Source: an uncultured Collinsella sp. (GTDB taxonomy: Bacteria; Actinomycetota; Coriobacteriia; Coriobacteriales; Coriobacteriaceae). From it: a stretch of DNA of 14,018 nt. This document shows, in pieces, positions 1 through 7,403 of the stretch (position 1 is its first letter; every line of letters begins with the position of its first letter). Made by a program: the position numbers and the translations under genes. The stretch spans positions 1 through 14,018 of the forward strand of contig URTP01000040.1 in NCBI GenBank assembly GCA_900550835.1, in the 5' to 3' direction. Below the pieces are notes generated by a model that did not search any database, was not told the origin of the DNA, and saw only the letters and a list, made by a program, of their open reading frames with translations.

Positions 1-159
1 GCTTGCGTCGAAGGCGCCCGTGCCGCCCGCCACGCCTATAGCGTGGACGTGCTCGTGCCCAACCGTCGCGATACGCTCGAGGCTTTCCCCGAGATTCCCT
101 GCGATCGGGCAACCATTGATGATTATCTTCGCCTCATGCTGAAAGGGGCTTCGAAATGA
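1..159 (+). CDS. ABC transporter ATP-binding protein, C-terminal end (partial)
   Basis: The window opens inside a reading frame that encodes 52 residues and stops with TGA at 157-159. The visible tail reads ...VLVPNRRDTLEAFPEIP...ATIDDYLRLMLKG, which resembles the extreme C-terminus of ABC-2 type exporter ATPases, where a short helix ending in (L/F)(M/Y)LKG follows the nucleotide-binding domain. The Walker and signature motifs would lie upstream of the window and cannot be checked. The stop overlaps the ATG of the following permease gene as ATGA, the usual arrangement for an ATPase and permease made as one unit. The family is inferred from this tail and the neighbour, not from catalytic motifs. 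Confidence 0.65.
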   Translation, partial: ACVEGARAARHAYSVDVLVPNRRDTLEAFPEIPCDRATIDDYLRLMLKGASK

Positions 160-854
160 AACGCGCCTTTATGTCCGAGCTCGCCATCGTTCGCACGCTT
201 ATCCCGAGTATCGCGGGCGTCGGCCTGTTCATATTCGTCGTGCTGACTCTCGCCAACGCATCGGATGGAGATTCCGGCATGAGTGCCGGCGCCTGCGCGG
301 TCAGCGCCATGTCGCCTATCATGGTCATGAGCTCGCTGGCCGGCTTCGACAATCAAAACGGATGGGAGCGTTATCGGGCAACGCTGCCCCTCTCGCGCAA
401 AGACATTATTTGTGCCCGCTACCTGTGCATCGTTGTCTTCTCAGCCGTCATGGCGTGCGCCGCCGCGCTTTTGAGCATCATCACCCTTCCGTTCTTCGAT
501 CACACGGGCATGCCCTCGACGGGACAGATCGTCTTTGAGACCACAATAGCCTCCGCCGCATCGATGCTCATCTCCCTCATGATGGTGTTTTTGGCACAGC
601 CGCTGTTCTTTCGATTTGGACACATGGAGGCGCTGCGCCTTTCCGTCGGCCTGTTTGCCCTGCTCGGGTGCCTTGCCATGGCAGCGTTGAGCTCCTCCAA
701 CCCCATCAGCAACTGGCTCATATCGATTGCCGGGGCGAATCCCGATCCCGCCGTCCTCGGCTGCCTGTGCGCAGGAATTGCGGTACTGGCCCTCGTGCTA
801 TGTGCACTTAGCTGCATCGTCAGCGCCAAGGTCTACCGGACACGCGACCTGTAG
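156..854 (+). CDS. ABC-2 type transporter permease
   Basis: This gene encodes a 232-residue integral membrane protein with about six hydrophobic segments (roughly residues 14-34, 45-60, 88-112, 127-150, 157-178 and 198-222). The loop FDNQNGWERYRATLPLSRKD (about residues 63-82) is typical of ABC-2 permeases of the YhcI/PF13346-like group, where a short cytosolic coupling segment with LPLSR follows the second helix. The start ATG overlaps the stop of the upstream ATPase gene by 4 bases, so the two are probably translationally coupled and form one exporter. The substrate cannot be told from the sequence; in related actinobacteria and Firmicutes such pairs export peptides or give resistance to antimicrobials. 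Length is normal for the group. Confidence 0.75.
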   Translation: MKRAFMSELAIVRTLIPSIAGVGLFIFVVLTLANASDGDSGMSAGACAVSAMSPIMVMSSLAGFDNQNGWERYRATLPLSRKDIICARYLCIVVFSAVMACAAALLSIITLPFFDHTGMPSTGQIVFETTIASAASMLISLMMVFLAQPLFFRFGHMEALRLSVGLFALLGCLAMAALSSSNPISNWLISIAGANPDPAVLGCLCAGIAVLALVLCALSCIVSAKVYRTRDL

Positions 855-864
855 GCAAGCGCGG

Positions 865-870
865 TATCAT
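865..870 (+). promoter_or_regulatory. putative -10 element upstream of the EamA gene
   Basis: The hexamer TATCAT sits in the string GCGGTATCATC just after the permease stop and about 50 bases before the EamA start. A nearly identical string, GCGGTATTATC, lies upstream of the large kinase gene at 4526-4536. No convincing -35 hexamer is visible 16-18 bases upstream, so the call rests on the hexamer and its recurrence. Confidence 0.3.
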
Positions 871-922
871 CGGGCATGCGCCGCAGATCTGGCGCGGTCT
901 TTTATGAGGAGGCGCTCAACCC

Positions 923-1798
923 GTGTCGTGGGTTACAGCAGCATTTGCATCAGCTTTCTTTGCCGGCATCACATCCATTTTGGCCAAATGCGGCATCAGG
1001 CACACCGACTCCGACGTTGCAACCGCCATCCGTACTTGCGTGGTGCTCGTATTTGCCTGGGCAATGGCGGGCATTTCTGGATCCATCGGAGCAATCGGCG
1101 CCATTCCCGCCAAAGCCTGGCTATTCCTCACCCTCTCGGGACTCGCCACCGGCGCCTCGTGGATCTGTTACTTTAAGGCGCTCAGCATCGGAGACGTCAA
1201 CAAGGTTGTACCCGTCGACAAGATGAGCACCGTGCTCGCCGTGCTGATCGCCATAGTGCTTTTTGGTGAGACAGGCAACCTGGCGGTCAAGCTCGTGGGA
1301 ACCGCAGTTATCACGCTCGGCACGTTTTTGATGATCGAGAAAAAGCAGTCCGTCGGCGCAGAGCAAAAGCAAGACCGAGCCTGGCTCGCTTACGCCCTCG
1401 GCGCCGCCGTGTTCGCGGCACTCACCTCCGTCCTCGCCAAGATCGGCATCGAAGGTGTCGAGTCAAACCTGGCCACGGCAATCCGCACCTGTGTGGTACT
1501 TGTTATGGCATGGGCAATCGTGGCTGCCAAGGGAAAGCTGGAGCAGGTCGCGCGCATTGACCCGCGCGAACTCGCATTTCTTGCGGCATCGGGCATTGCG
1601 ACCGGCGCGTCGTGGCTGCTGTACTACTACGCCATCGCTGCAGGCCAGGTGAGCGTCGTCGTGCAAATCGACAAACTATCGATTGTCGTATCGGTGCTGT
1701 TCGCACGACTGGCCTTCAACGAAAAGCTGTCGCATCGAAGCGCCATCGGCCTTTTCCTCATCGTGCTGGGCACCGCCGCGCTCGCGATTTGGAAGTAG
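923..1798 (+). CDS. EamA family (DMT superfamily) transporter
   Basis: The product is a 291-residue membrane protein with ten predicted hydrophobic segments arranged as two EamA repeats (about residues 2-140 and 152-290). The repeats are unusually alike: ATAIRTCVVLVFAWA in the first matches ATAIRTCVVLVMAWA in the second, and SGLATGASW matches SGIATGASW. EamA proteins export metabolites such as amino acids or drugs; the substrate here cannot be inferred. The GTG start at 923 was chosen because AGGAGG at 907-912 lies 10 bases upstream and the reading begins at once with the first helix (MSWVTAAFASAFFAG). The gene follows the ABC permease by 68 bases and may have its own promoter. It converges with the ClC gene on the minus strand. 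Confidence 0.85.
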   Translation: MSWVTAAFASAFFAGITSILAKCGIRHTDSDVATAIRTCVVLVFAWAMAGISGSIGAIGAIPAKAWLFLTLSGLATGASWICYFKALSIGDVNKVVPVDKMSTVLAVLIAIVLFGETGNLAVKLVGTAVITLGTFLMIEKKQSVGAEQKQDRAWLAYALGAAVFAALTSVLAKIGIEGVESNLATAIRTCVVLVMAWAIVAAKGKLEQVARIDPRELAFLAASGIATGASWLLYYYAIAAGQVSVVVQIDKLSIVVSVLFARLAFNEKLSHRSAIGLFLIVLGTAALAIWK

Positions 1799-1892
1799 CG
1801 TCGGTGCCAGGCGAGATTCAGTCCACCCGCAAATCCGTGACACAGCGCCCACACCGGGCTTGAGATGTTTGTATTGCCCGCGCGCTACCGTG

Positions 1893-3194
1893 CTACTTGC
1901 ACAGCGGCTTGGGCAGCGGAATGCCTGCCGCAATGACGGCGGCGATTATCATGCAGACGATACCCTTGAGCGGGAAGCACATAAGCAGCAGGCCCACGAC
2001 CATGACGGGCTGACGCATAACGGCGCCCATCGTCGAGGCGGTGCAGACGGCGACGCAAAAGACCGGATCGGCGCCGGTAAGGATAGCGAAGCCGTAGCCC
2101 AGGCTCACGCCCGAAAAGATGACGGGGAAGAAGTGACCGCCGCGCCAGCCCAGGTTGATGAGGGCGGGCGTCAGCATGGCCTTGACCAGACCGGTCGCGA
2201 TAAGCACGCCGGCGGGAATGGTCAGGTAGGTTCCCATGAGCACGTCGGCCTGGGTCTCGCCGGCAAACATGGTGTAGGGCAGGACCGTGCCGCAGATGGC
2301 GAGCGCCAGACCAGCCAGCATTGCCTTAACGACAGGACGCTCTCCTATGGCCCGGGCAAACGCTTCGCTCGCGTGCTCAGAGACAAAGTACAGCCAGCCG
2401 CATACGGTGCCGACCAACGCCAGCGGAATGAGCCAGACAAGTTCCAGGTTGCCCACCTGAGCGGACTCGAACCTGGGCATGCCCATGCCGCCGCCCATAA
2501 GCTGGCCGAGCAGCAGGTAGGTACCCAGACCGCCGGCAATCGCAATGCCGTAGACCACGGTCTTTTGCGCCTTGGGAAGCTTGATCGTGATCTCATCGGA
2601 CGCGGACTCATCGTCATTAGCGCCCTGGCCGTCGGCGCTACCGGCGAGCGGCGCCACAAAGCCAAACACGGGCGCGGTGAAGAGCGCCGTCAGGGCAGCT
2701 TGGGTACCCAGCAGCGTGAGCTGCCTAAACTCGGCGCCAAAGCGACGCATGCGGTCGCCGACCCAGCTGCACAGACCCGCAATGACGCCGGTCAGGCCGG
2801 CCTCCGGTCCAATGCTTCCGCCAAACAGCAGCGGCAGCAACGCCGCGAGCGAAAGCTTGCCCAGGTTGTCATACGGGTAGCGCCCGTCTTGCTTAACCTT
2901 AGCCATCACCTGGTTGAGGTCATCGGTCTTGGTGCCCGTAAGCTTTTCGTACAGACCGATCAGCAGACCGCCCAGCAGGCAGACGAAAAACGGGTAGGGC
3001 AAAAAACCGAACGGACCGCTCGCGAGCTCGGGCGAAGCGACGCCCAGCATATGCGGGATCTCGGTCCATAGATAGTCGATACCGCGCTCCATCGCAAAGA
3101 AAAACAGCCAGACCGCGGCGCCTGCAAACGCACCGGTCACGGCCACGCTAACTAAAAACAGCGCACGGTTTTTGGGTTTTGCAAGGTTGTCCAT
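1893..3194 (-). CDS. ClC family ion transport protein, YfeO-like
   Basis: The product has 433 residues with about ten to twelve hydrophobic segments and belongs to the voltage-gated chloride channel (ClC) superfamily. GGSIGPEAGLTG (about residues 125-136) corresponds to the GxEGP anion-pathway motif and GWRGGHFFPVIFSGVSLG (around residue 350) to the GxFxP motif. Both are closest in form to E. coli YfeO (GGVSLGPEHP and GFRGGRIFPAVFVG, from memory). The residue aligned with the gating glutamate is Ile128, and the N-terminal GSGIP motif is not seen. Anion or fluoride transport is therefore possible, but the mechanism is uncertain. The start at 3194 was preferred to the longer frame because GGGAGG (3200-3205) lies 5 bases upstream of this ATG and the extra 25 residues are polar and unlike the family. 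Confidence 0.82.
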   Translation of the reverse strand: MDNLAKPKNRALFLVSVAVTGAFAGAAVWLFFFAMERGIDYLWTEIPHMLGVASPELASGPFGFLPYPFFVCLLGGLLIGLYEKLTGTKTDDLNQVMAKVKQDGRYPYDNLGKLSLAALLPLLFGGSIGPEAGLTGVIAGLCSWVGDRMRRFGAEFRQLTLLGTQAALTALFTAPVFGFVAPLAGSADGQGANDDESASDEITIKLPKAQKTVVYGIAIAGGLGTYLLLGQLMGGGMGMPRFESAQVGNLELVWLIPLALVGTVCGWLYFVSEHASEAFARAIGERPVVKAMLAGLALAICGTVLPYTMFAGETQADVLMGTYLTIPAGVLIATGLVKAMLTPALINLGWRGGHFFPVIFSGVSLGYGFAILTGADPVFCVAVCTASTMGAVMRQPVMVVGLLLMCFPLKGIVCMIIAAVIAAGIPLPKPLCK

Positions 3195-3233
3195 CAGGAC
3201 CTCCCGTGGTCTAAATCGACAAAGATACGTTTT

Positions 3234-3239
3234 ATTGTA
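3234..3239 (-). promoter_or_regulatory. putative -10 element for the ClC gene
   Basis: On the minus strand the hexamer TACAAT lies about 40 bases before the ClC start codon, in the only AT-rich part of the gap between the LOG and ClC genes. A TTGGCC lies upstream but with a 20-base spacer, longer than usual. It would give a leader of about 30 bases carrying the GGGAGG ribosome site. Confidence 0.3.
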
Positions 3240-3281
3240 GGACGGGCACAGCGCGGACGGGCCAACCATCTACGCCTCAAA

Positions 3282-3299
3282 CGGCACCGTTGGGCGCCG
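3282..3299 (-). terminator. weak hairpin downstream of the LOG gene
   Basis: CGGCACC and GGGCGCCG can form a 7-bp stem with one A-C mismatch and a 4-base loop, 21 bases after the LOG stop codon on the minus strand. It is followed by only three T residues, so it is a marginal terminator and may simply be GC-rich spacer. Confidence 0.3.
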
Positions 3300-3320
3300 C
3301 ACACGCGATGGCCCCAAGGC

Positions 3321-3854
3321 CTAGTTGTCGATAATCGATGCAATTTGGTGCAGGTCGTCGGCAAAGTAGATGCCGGCCTGACGCTGCGAGCTCGATAGGC
3401 CTTTATCGATCATGTGCTCGAGCAACGACCTAAGGTCGTTGTAGTAACCGTCCAAGTTGTACAGGATGCACGGCGCGCTCAGATGTCCCAACGACACGGC
3501 CGACATGACCTCGGCAATCTCCTCGAGCGTGCCCGTACCGCCCGGAAAGGCGACGAACGCATCGCCGAGCTCGATCATCTTGGCCTTACGCTCGGCCATG
3601 TCGCTCGTCACGATCAGGTCATCGATACCATCGTGCTGAAACTCGGCCTCGATAAAAAAGCTCGGCTCAACACCGGTCACGCGCCCGCCGGCATCGAGCA
3701 CGCTATCGGCGAGCGCGCCCATCAGTCCCGACTTGGACCCGCCGTATACCAGCGCGTGGCCGTTGGAGCCAATCCATGTGCCGAGCTGCCGCACCGCAGG
3801 CAGAAACGCCGGGTCGTTACCGGCGCTGGCGCCCAGGTATACCGTAATATTCAT
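3321..3854 (-). CDS. LOG family (TIGR00730) Rossmann-fold protein
   Basis: This 177-residue protein carries the two signatures of the lysine decarboxylase-like LOG family: VYGGSKSGLMGALAD near residue 40 and PGGTGTLEE around residue 100. It also opens with the usual MNITVYLGAS strand. Characterised members are cytokinin riboside 5'-monophosphate phosphoribohydrolases, which release a free base from a nucleoside monophosphate. In bacteria without cytokinin synthesis the role is probably nucleotide handling, so the substrate is left open. The start at 3854 was chosen because GAGGGGG (3863-3869) lies 8 bases upstream and homology begins here; the longer frame runs back into the upstream channel gene. 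It lies 37 bases after the potassium channel gene on the same strand and is probably co-transcribed with it. Confidence 0.85.
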   Translation of the reverse strand: MNITVYLGASAGNDPAFLPAVRQLGTWIGSNGHALVYGGSKSGLMGALADSVLDAGGRVTGVEPSFFIEAEFQHDGIDDLIVTSDMAERKAKMIELGDAFVAFPGGTGTLEEIAEVMSAVSLGHLSAPCILYNLDGYYNDLRSLLEHMIDKGLSSSQRQAGIYFADDLHQIASIIDN

Positions 3855-3891
3855 ATTTTTGTCCCCCTCATCGTGACGCGCGGCGCCCGCC

Positions 3892-4317
3892 CTAGCGTTG
3901 GCGTCGGCGATATTCGCGCACGCGGCGCGACAGGTCGGCGAGCTCATCGCGATCGAGCTCTTCCAGGTGCTCAAGATCGTCCATAAAGCGCGCCATGGTG
4001 TCCTTTTGGCGCATCTTGATGAGCGTATTGCAGTAGTTCACCGCCACGCCCGTGAGCATGGCGATGTAGAAGATGCTGATGACGCTCAAAACGACGGTGA
4101 TAGCGCGGGCAACGGGTGTTTCGGCCGGGATATCGCCAAAGCCGATCGTCGATACGGTCTCAAAGCTAAACCAGAGGCCATCGCCAAACGTAAGGGTCGC
4201 AGGGTCGGACAGCCAGACGGCCGTCGAGCACAGCAGGTAGAAGATAAGGAACAGGCCGGTGATGCGCGCAAAGCCAGCCTGGCGCAACACGTCGGCAAGC
4301 GTCCTCAACTTGTTCAT
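3892..4317 (-). CDS. two-helix potassium channel family protein
   Basis: The product is a small 141-residue protein with the Ion_trans_2 layout: a first membrane helix (about residues 18-37), a pore loop, the selectivity filter TIGFGD at residues 57-62, and a second helix (about 70-95). It ends in a short, strongly charged tail that is likely helical and ends in RRVREYRRRQR. There is no voltage sensor and no RCK/TrkA-N ligand domain, so this is a minimal KcsA-like pore that would act as a tetramer in the membrane. The start at 4317 is preferred because AAAAGGGG lies 5-6 bases upstream; an ATG 27 bases upstream in the same frame has no ribosome site. It precedes the LOG gene and its own upstream region contains the 4372-4426 palindrome. 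Confidence 0.82.
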   Translation of the reverse strand: MNKLRTLADVLRQAGFARITGLFLIFYLLCSTAVWLSDPATLTFGDGLWFSFETVSTIGFGDIPAETPVARAITVVLSVISIFYIAMLTGVAVNYCNTLIKMRQKDTMARFMDDLEHLEELDRDELADLSRRVREYRRRQR

Positions 4318-4371
4318 CGCGACCCCTTTTCCCAGACGCCCCATCACGTTGCTCGGTATTGTCGCACATCC

Positions 4372-4426
4372 GGCACTTGGGGACGTTCCTTTTGTGTCGA
4401 ACAGATTGGGAACGTCCCTAAGTGCC
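4372..4426. repeat. large intergenic palindrome of the GGGGACG family
   Basis: GGCACTTGGGGACGTTCC (4372-4389) pairs with GGGAACGTCCCTAAGTGCC (4408-4426) with one mismatch, around an 18-base loop. It lies between the divergent potassium channel and kinase genes. The core GGGGACGTTC recurs at 4466-4475 (inverted) and in the 13372-13459 cluster, so this is a dispersed REP-like element. It could also act as a transcription block between the divergent genes. Confidence 0.75.
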
Positions 4427-4440
4427 AACTCCGGCAAAGA

Positions 4441-4483
4441 GTGTCCCCAGCGACTAGTCGTTTAAGAACGTCCCCAATGACTA
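4441..4483. repeat. REP-like module sharing 29 bases with a distant copy
   Basis: The stretch holds GTGTCCCC, the perfect 10-base palindrome CGACTAGTCG (4451-4460) and then AAGAACGTCCCCAATGACTA. Bases 4455-4483 match 13431-13459 at 27 of 29 positions, in the same orientation, although the two sites are 9 kb apart and flanked by unrelated genes. It is non-coding. Confidence 0.7.
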
Positions 4484-4529
4484 CCCATCTGCCGGGTGTT
4501 AGGGTGGCTGAGCTGGTATCCTTATGCGG

Positions 4530-4535
4530 TATTAT
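4530..4535 (+). promoter_or_regulatory. putative -10 element of the kinase gene
   Basis: TATTAT within GCGGTATTATC lies 22 bases before the GTG at 4557. The same decamer pattern occurs upstream of the EamA gene (861-871). If this is the -10, the ATG at 4524 would overlap the promoter and could not be the main start, which supports the later start. No clear -35 is visible. Confidence 0.35.
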
Positions 4536-4556
4536 CTCGACTCGATGGGATTGCCT

Positions 4557-7361
4557 GTGAAACCTTCCGCCGTCCTTCGCTTAGCTCTATATCGCACCCT
4601 AGCCGTCGCGCTTGCTGCGCTCACACTGCTGAGCGCCGTCATGCCCACCCCGGCCTTTGCCGCCGACTCCGACCAGCAGGTCAAGACGGTCCGCGTCGGC
4701 TGGCTTGTCAACAACGAGGGCTCCCAGGAAGGCACACCGGGCGAGCGCCTCTCGGGATGGGGCTACGAGTACCTCCAGACCCTCTCGTATTACACCCCTG
4801 GCTGGCAGTACGAATACGTGTCCGGCACCTTCACCGAGCTCATGGACATGCTCGAGAAGGGCGAAATCGACCTCATGCCCAACATCTCGCATTCAGTAGA
4901 ACGCAAGCAAAAGTTACTCTTTTCCTCAAACCCCGAGGGCACCGAGCGCTACTACATCTACGCCAAGCCCGATCGCGACGATCTGGCCAAGGGTGACCCC
5001 CAGGCACTCCAAGGCCTCACCATCGGCTGCAACTCTGGCGTTATGCAAACCTTCGTCGGCCAGCAGTGGCTCGCCAACGAAGGCGTCACCTGTACCTATA
5101 AAGAAATCGACACCGGCGGCGCCCTCTTTGAGGCACTTTCAGACGGCGAGGTCGACGCCGTCGTCATGAACGACACCATTTCGTCGCCCGATGCGTCGCC
5201 CATGTTCTACGTAGGCTCGAGCGACTACTATTTTGCCGTCCCCAAAAGCCGCCCCGATCTGATGAACGACATCAACTCGGCCATGGCGGCAATCAACCGC
5301 ACCAACCCGCGCTACAACGACGAAGTCAAATCCAACTACTCGGCGCAAAATAGCGGATCCGCATCACTTACCAACTCCGAACGGTCGTGGCTCAAGGCCA
5401 ATAACGACACGCTTACACTTGGTTATCTCAACAACAATCTCCCCTTCTGCAACCAAGATGCAAACGGAGAAATGGAAGGGTCACTCGCCTCACTCGTTAC
5501 GACGCTCCACGACAAATTTGGCATTACCGTACACACGCTCGCTTTTTCAAGCAACCAGCAAATGACGGAAGCGCTCTCAAAGGGAAATATCGACATCGCC
5601 CTACCGGCATTTCGCGACTACTGGCTTGCCGAGCAAATGGGGACCGTTCAATCGATTTCGATGGGAACGATCTCTCTTACCGCCATCCACGCCACCAGCG
5701 ATCTCAACAAGGATCTCCGCAATATCTGTTGCACAGGGTTTTCCATCGTCAACCGCAGCGAATTAAAAACTATGTTTCCAAATGCAAATGTAACCGAGTA
5801 TCCGTCTGCAGACGACATGCTTTCTGCCCTTAAGGACGGAAGATCAAGCTGCATCGTTGTTCCCAACGCACGGCTGGAAACCATCCGAGATAACTACGAT
5901 ATCAGAGACTACGAGATACAGGAACTCTCACGCACGGCCGAACTTTCTTGCCTTATGCGACGCGGAAATCCCGAATTATTGAGTATCGTCAACAAGGGCA
6001 TCATCAACGCCGGAGAATCGCTTTCTGCGAGCAATTATTCCTCTACGTCGTATAGCGCACAGGAATCAGACGCGTTCAGGTTTATATATCGTCATCGTAG
6101 TTCGATTGTCGTCATCATCGTCGGTGTACTGTTGACTGGGGTAGCGGTTCTAACCTGGGCCCTGCAGCGAGCCAGAGTAGAGCAAAACAAGGCACTCGCC
6201 GCCAATGCGGCCAAAACGGTCTTTCTCGCCCGCATGAGCCATGACATCCGCACGCCGCTCAACGGCATTCTGGGGCTCATCGAAATTGAAGAATTGCACG
6301 AAGACGATGTCGATGCCGCCCGTAAAAACCGAGCTAAGGCGCGAATCGCCGCCAACCATCTGCTCTCACTCATCAACGACATTCTAGAAATGGGCAGGAT
6401 TGAAAATGGAAAGCTAACGCTTGAGCATGTCTCATTTAACCTCGAAGATCTCTGCAACGATGCAATTGTGCTGTGCAAGCTCCGCGCTTCCGATCGCAAT
6501 ATTACGATGCAGGATCAAAGAGCACATCCCCTCTGCAATCCACATGTAATGGGAAGCCCCACTCATGTACGTCAGATTATCATCAACCTGCTCGACAACA
6601 GCATCAAGTACAACAAAGATGGCGGAACTGTCACTTTTACATCGCAGATTAAACCGATCGATGATCGCCGAGTACTCTTTTGCTTTAACGTCTCGGACAC
6701 CGGCATCGGCATGTCGCCCGAGTTTCTAAAGCACATCTACGAACCGTTTGCCCAAGAGGGCAACGATGCCCGCAGTAAATTTCAGGGAACTGGCATGGGC
6801 ATGCCGATCGTCAAATCGCTCATAGACATGATGGGCGGCACGATTGAGATTTCGAGCGAGGTCGGCATGGGAAGTACGTTCAACGTCCAGATTCCGCTCG
6901 ATATCGACAAGAACCCTCAGGCAAGAGAAGGTGCGGACGAGCAGGCGATCAGCTGCTCGCTTGCCGGCATGAACGTTCTTTTGGCCGAAGACAACGAGCT
7001 CAATGCCGAAATTGCCCAGGCCCTGCTCGAAAGCGAAGGCATCGTCGTAACTCGCGCCGCCGACGGCAAAGAAGCGGTCGAACTATACACTAGTCGTCCC
7101 GCCGGCAGCTTCGATGCGATCCTGATGGACATCATGATGCCGGGTATGGATGGCTACGAGGCAACTCGCGCGATTCGTCTGAGCGAGAAGGCCGATGCAG
7201 CCGACATCCCCATCATCGCGCTCACCGCCAATGCCTTTGCCGAGGACGCCAAGGCGGCACACGATGCCGGCATGAACGCCCATCTGCCCAAACCGCTCGA
7301 CTTTAACAAGCTCAAAAACATCCTCGCCCGCATCAAGAAAAACGGAACTGTTTCGCTATAG
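4557..7361 (+). CDS. BvgS-like hybrid sensor histidine kinase/response regulator with two fused solute-binding domains
   Basis: The 934-residue product starts with a signal peptide (LALYRTLAVALAALTLLSAV...AFA). It then has two bacterial extracellular solute-binding family 3 domains (about 40-260 and 270-500), one membrane helix (about 515-536), a DHp domain with FLARMSHDIRTPLNG (His562), a HATPase domain with N-box NLLDNSIKYN (Asn681) and DTGIGM and GTGMGM glycine boxes, and a receiver (805-925) with AEDNE and MDIMMPGMDG (Asp858). It should bind a small ligand outside the cell and pass phosphate from His562 to Asp858. There is no PAS domain before the kinase and no HPt after the receiver. The start is uncertain: GTG 4557 has GATGGGA upstream and gives a clean signal peptide, while ATG 4524 overlaps a likely -10. 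GC content drops in the middle third. The Nim-like gene follows by 42 bases. Confidence 0.88.
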   Translation: MKPSAVLRLALYRTLAVALAALTLLSAVMPTPAFAADSDQQVKTVRVGWLVNNEGSQEGTPGERLSGWGYEYLQTLSYYTPGWQYEYVSGTFTELMDMLEKGEIDLMPNISHSVERKQKLLFSSNPEGTERYYIYAKPDRDDLAKGDPQALQGLTIGCNSGVMQTFVGQQWLANEGVTCTYKEIDTGGALFEALSDGEVDAVVMNDTISSPDASPMFYVGSSDYYFAVPKSRPDLMNDINSAMAAINRTNPRYNDEVKSNYSAQNSGSASLTNSERSWLKANNDTLTLGYLNNNLPFCNQDANGEMEGSLASLVTTLHDKFGITVHTLAFSSNQQMTEALSKGNIDIALPAFRDYWLAEQMGTVQSISMGTISLTAIHATSDLNKDLRNICCTGFSIVNRSELKTMFPNANVTEYPSADDMLSALKDGRSSCIVVPNARLETIRDNYDIRDYEIQELSRTAELSCLMRRGNPELLSIVNKGIINAGESLSASNYSSTSYSAQESDAFRFIYRHRSSIVVIIVGVLLTGVAVLTWALQRARVEQNKALAANAAKTVFLARMSHDIRTPLNGILGLIEIEELHEDDVDAARKNRAKARIAANHLLSLINDILEMGRIENGKLTLEHVSFNLEDLCNDAIVLCKLRASDRNITMQDQRAHPLCNPHVMGSPTHVRQIIINLLDNSIKYNKDGGTVTFTSQIKPIDDRRVLFCFNVSDTGIGMSPEFLKHIYEPFAQEGNDARSKFQGTGMGMPIVKSLIDMMGGTIEISSEVGMGSTFNVQIPLDIDKNPQAREGADEQAISCSLAGMNVLLAEDNELNAEIAQALLESEGIVVTRAADGKEAVELYTSRPAGSFDAILMDIMMPGMDGYEATRAIRLSEKADAADIPIIALTANAFAEDAKAAHDAGMNAHLPKPLDFNKLKNILARIKKNGTVSL

Positions 7362-7403
7362 TTTGTGCCCACCCACCATGCACAGTTAGAAAGGAAGCCA
7401 ACG

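Noticed and set aside
1799..1892. Terminator between the convergent EamA and ClC genes
   Set aside because: No stem longer than about 4 bp and no T tract could be found in the gap, so none is reported.
1683..3071. Long plus-strand open frame (462 residues) across the ClC region
   Set aside because: It is antisense to the ClC gene, its product is rich in Arg, His, Gln and Ala with no membrane or domain pattern, and the minus-strand frame has clear family motifs and a ribosome site.
4524..4556. ATG at 4524 as the start of the large kinase
   Set aside because: It has no ribosome site and overlaps a likely -10 element; the GTG at 4557 gives a better signal peptide. It remains possible.
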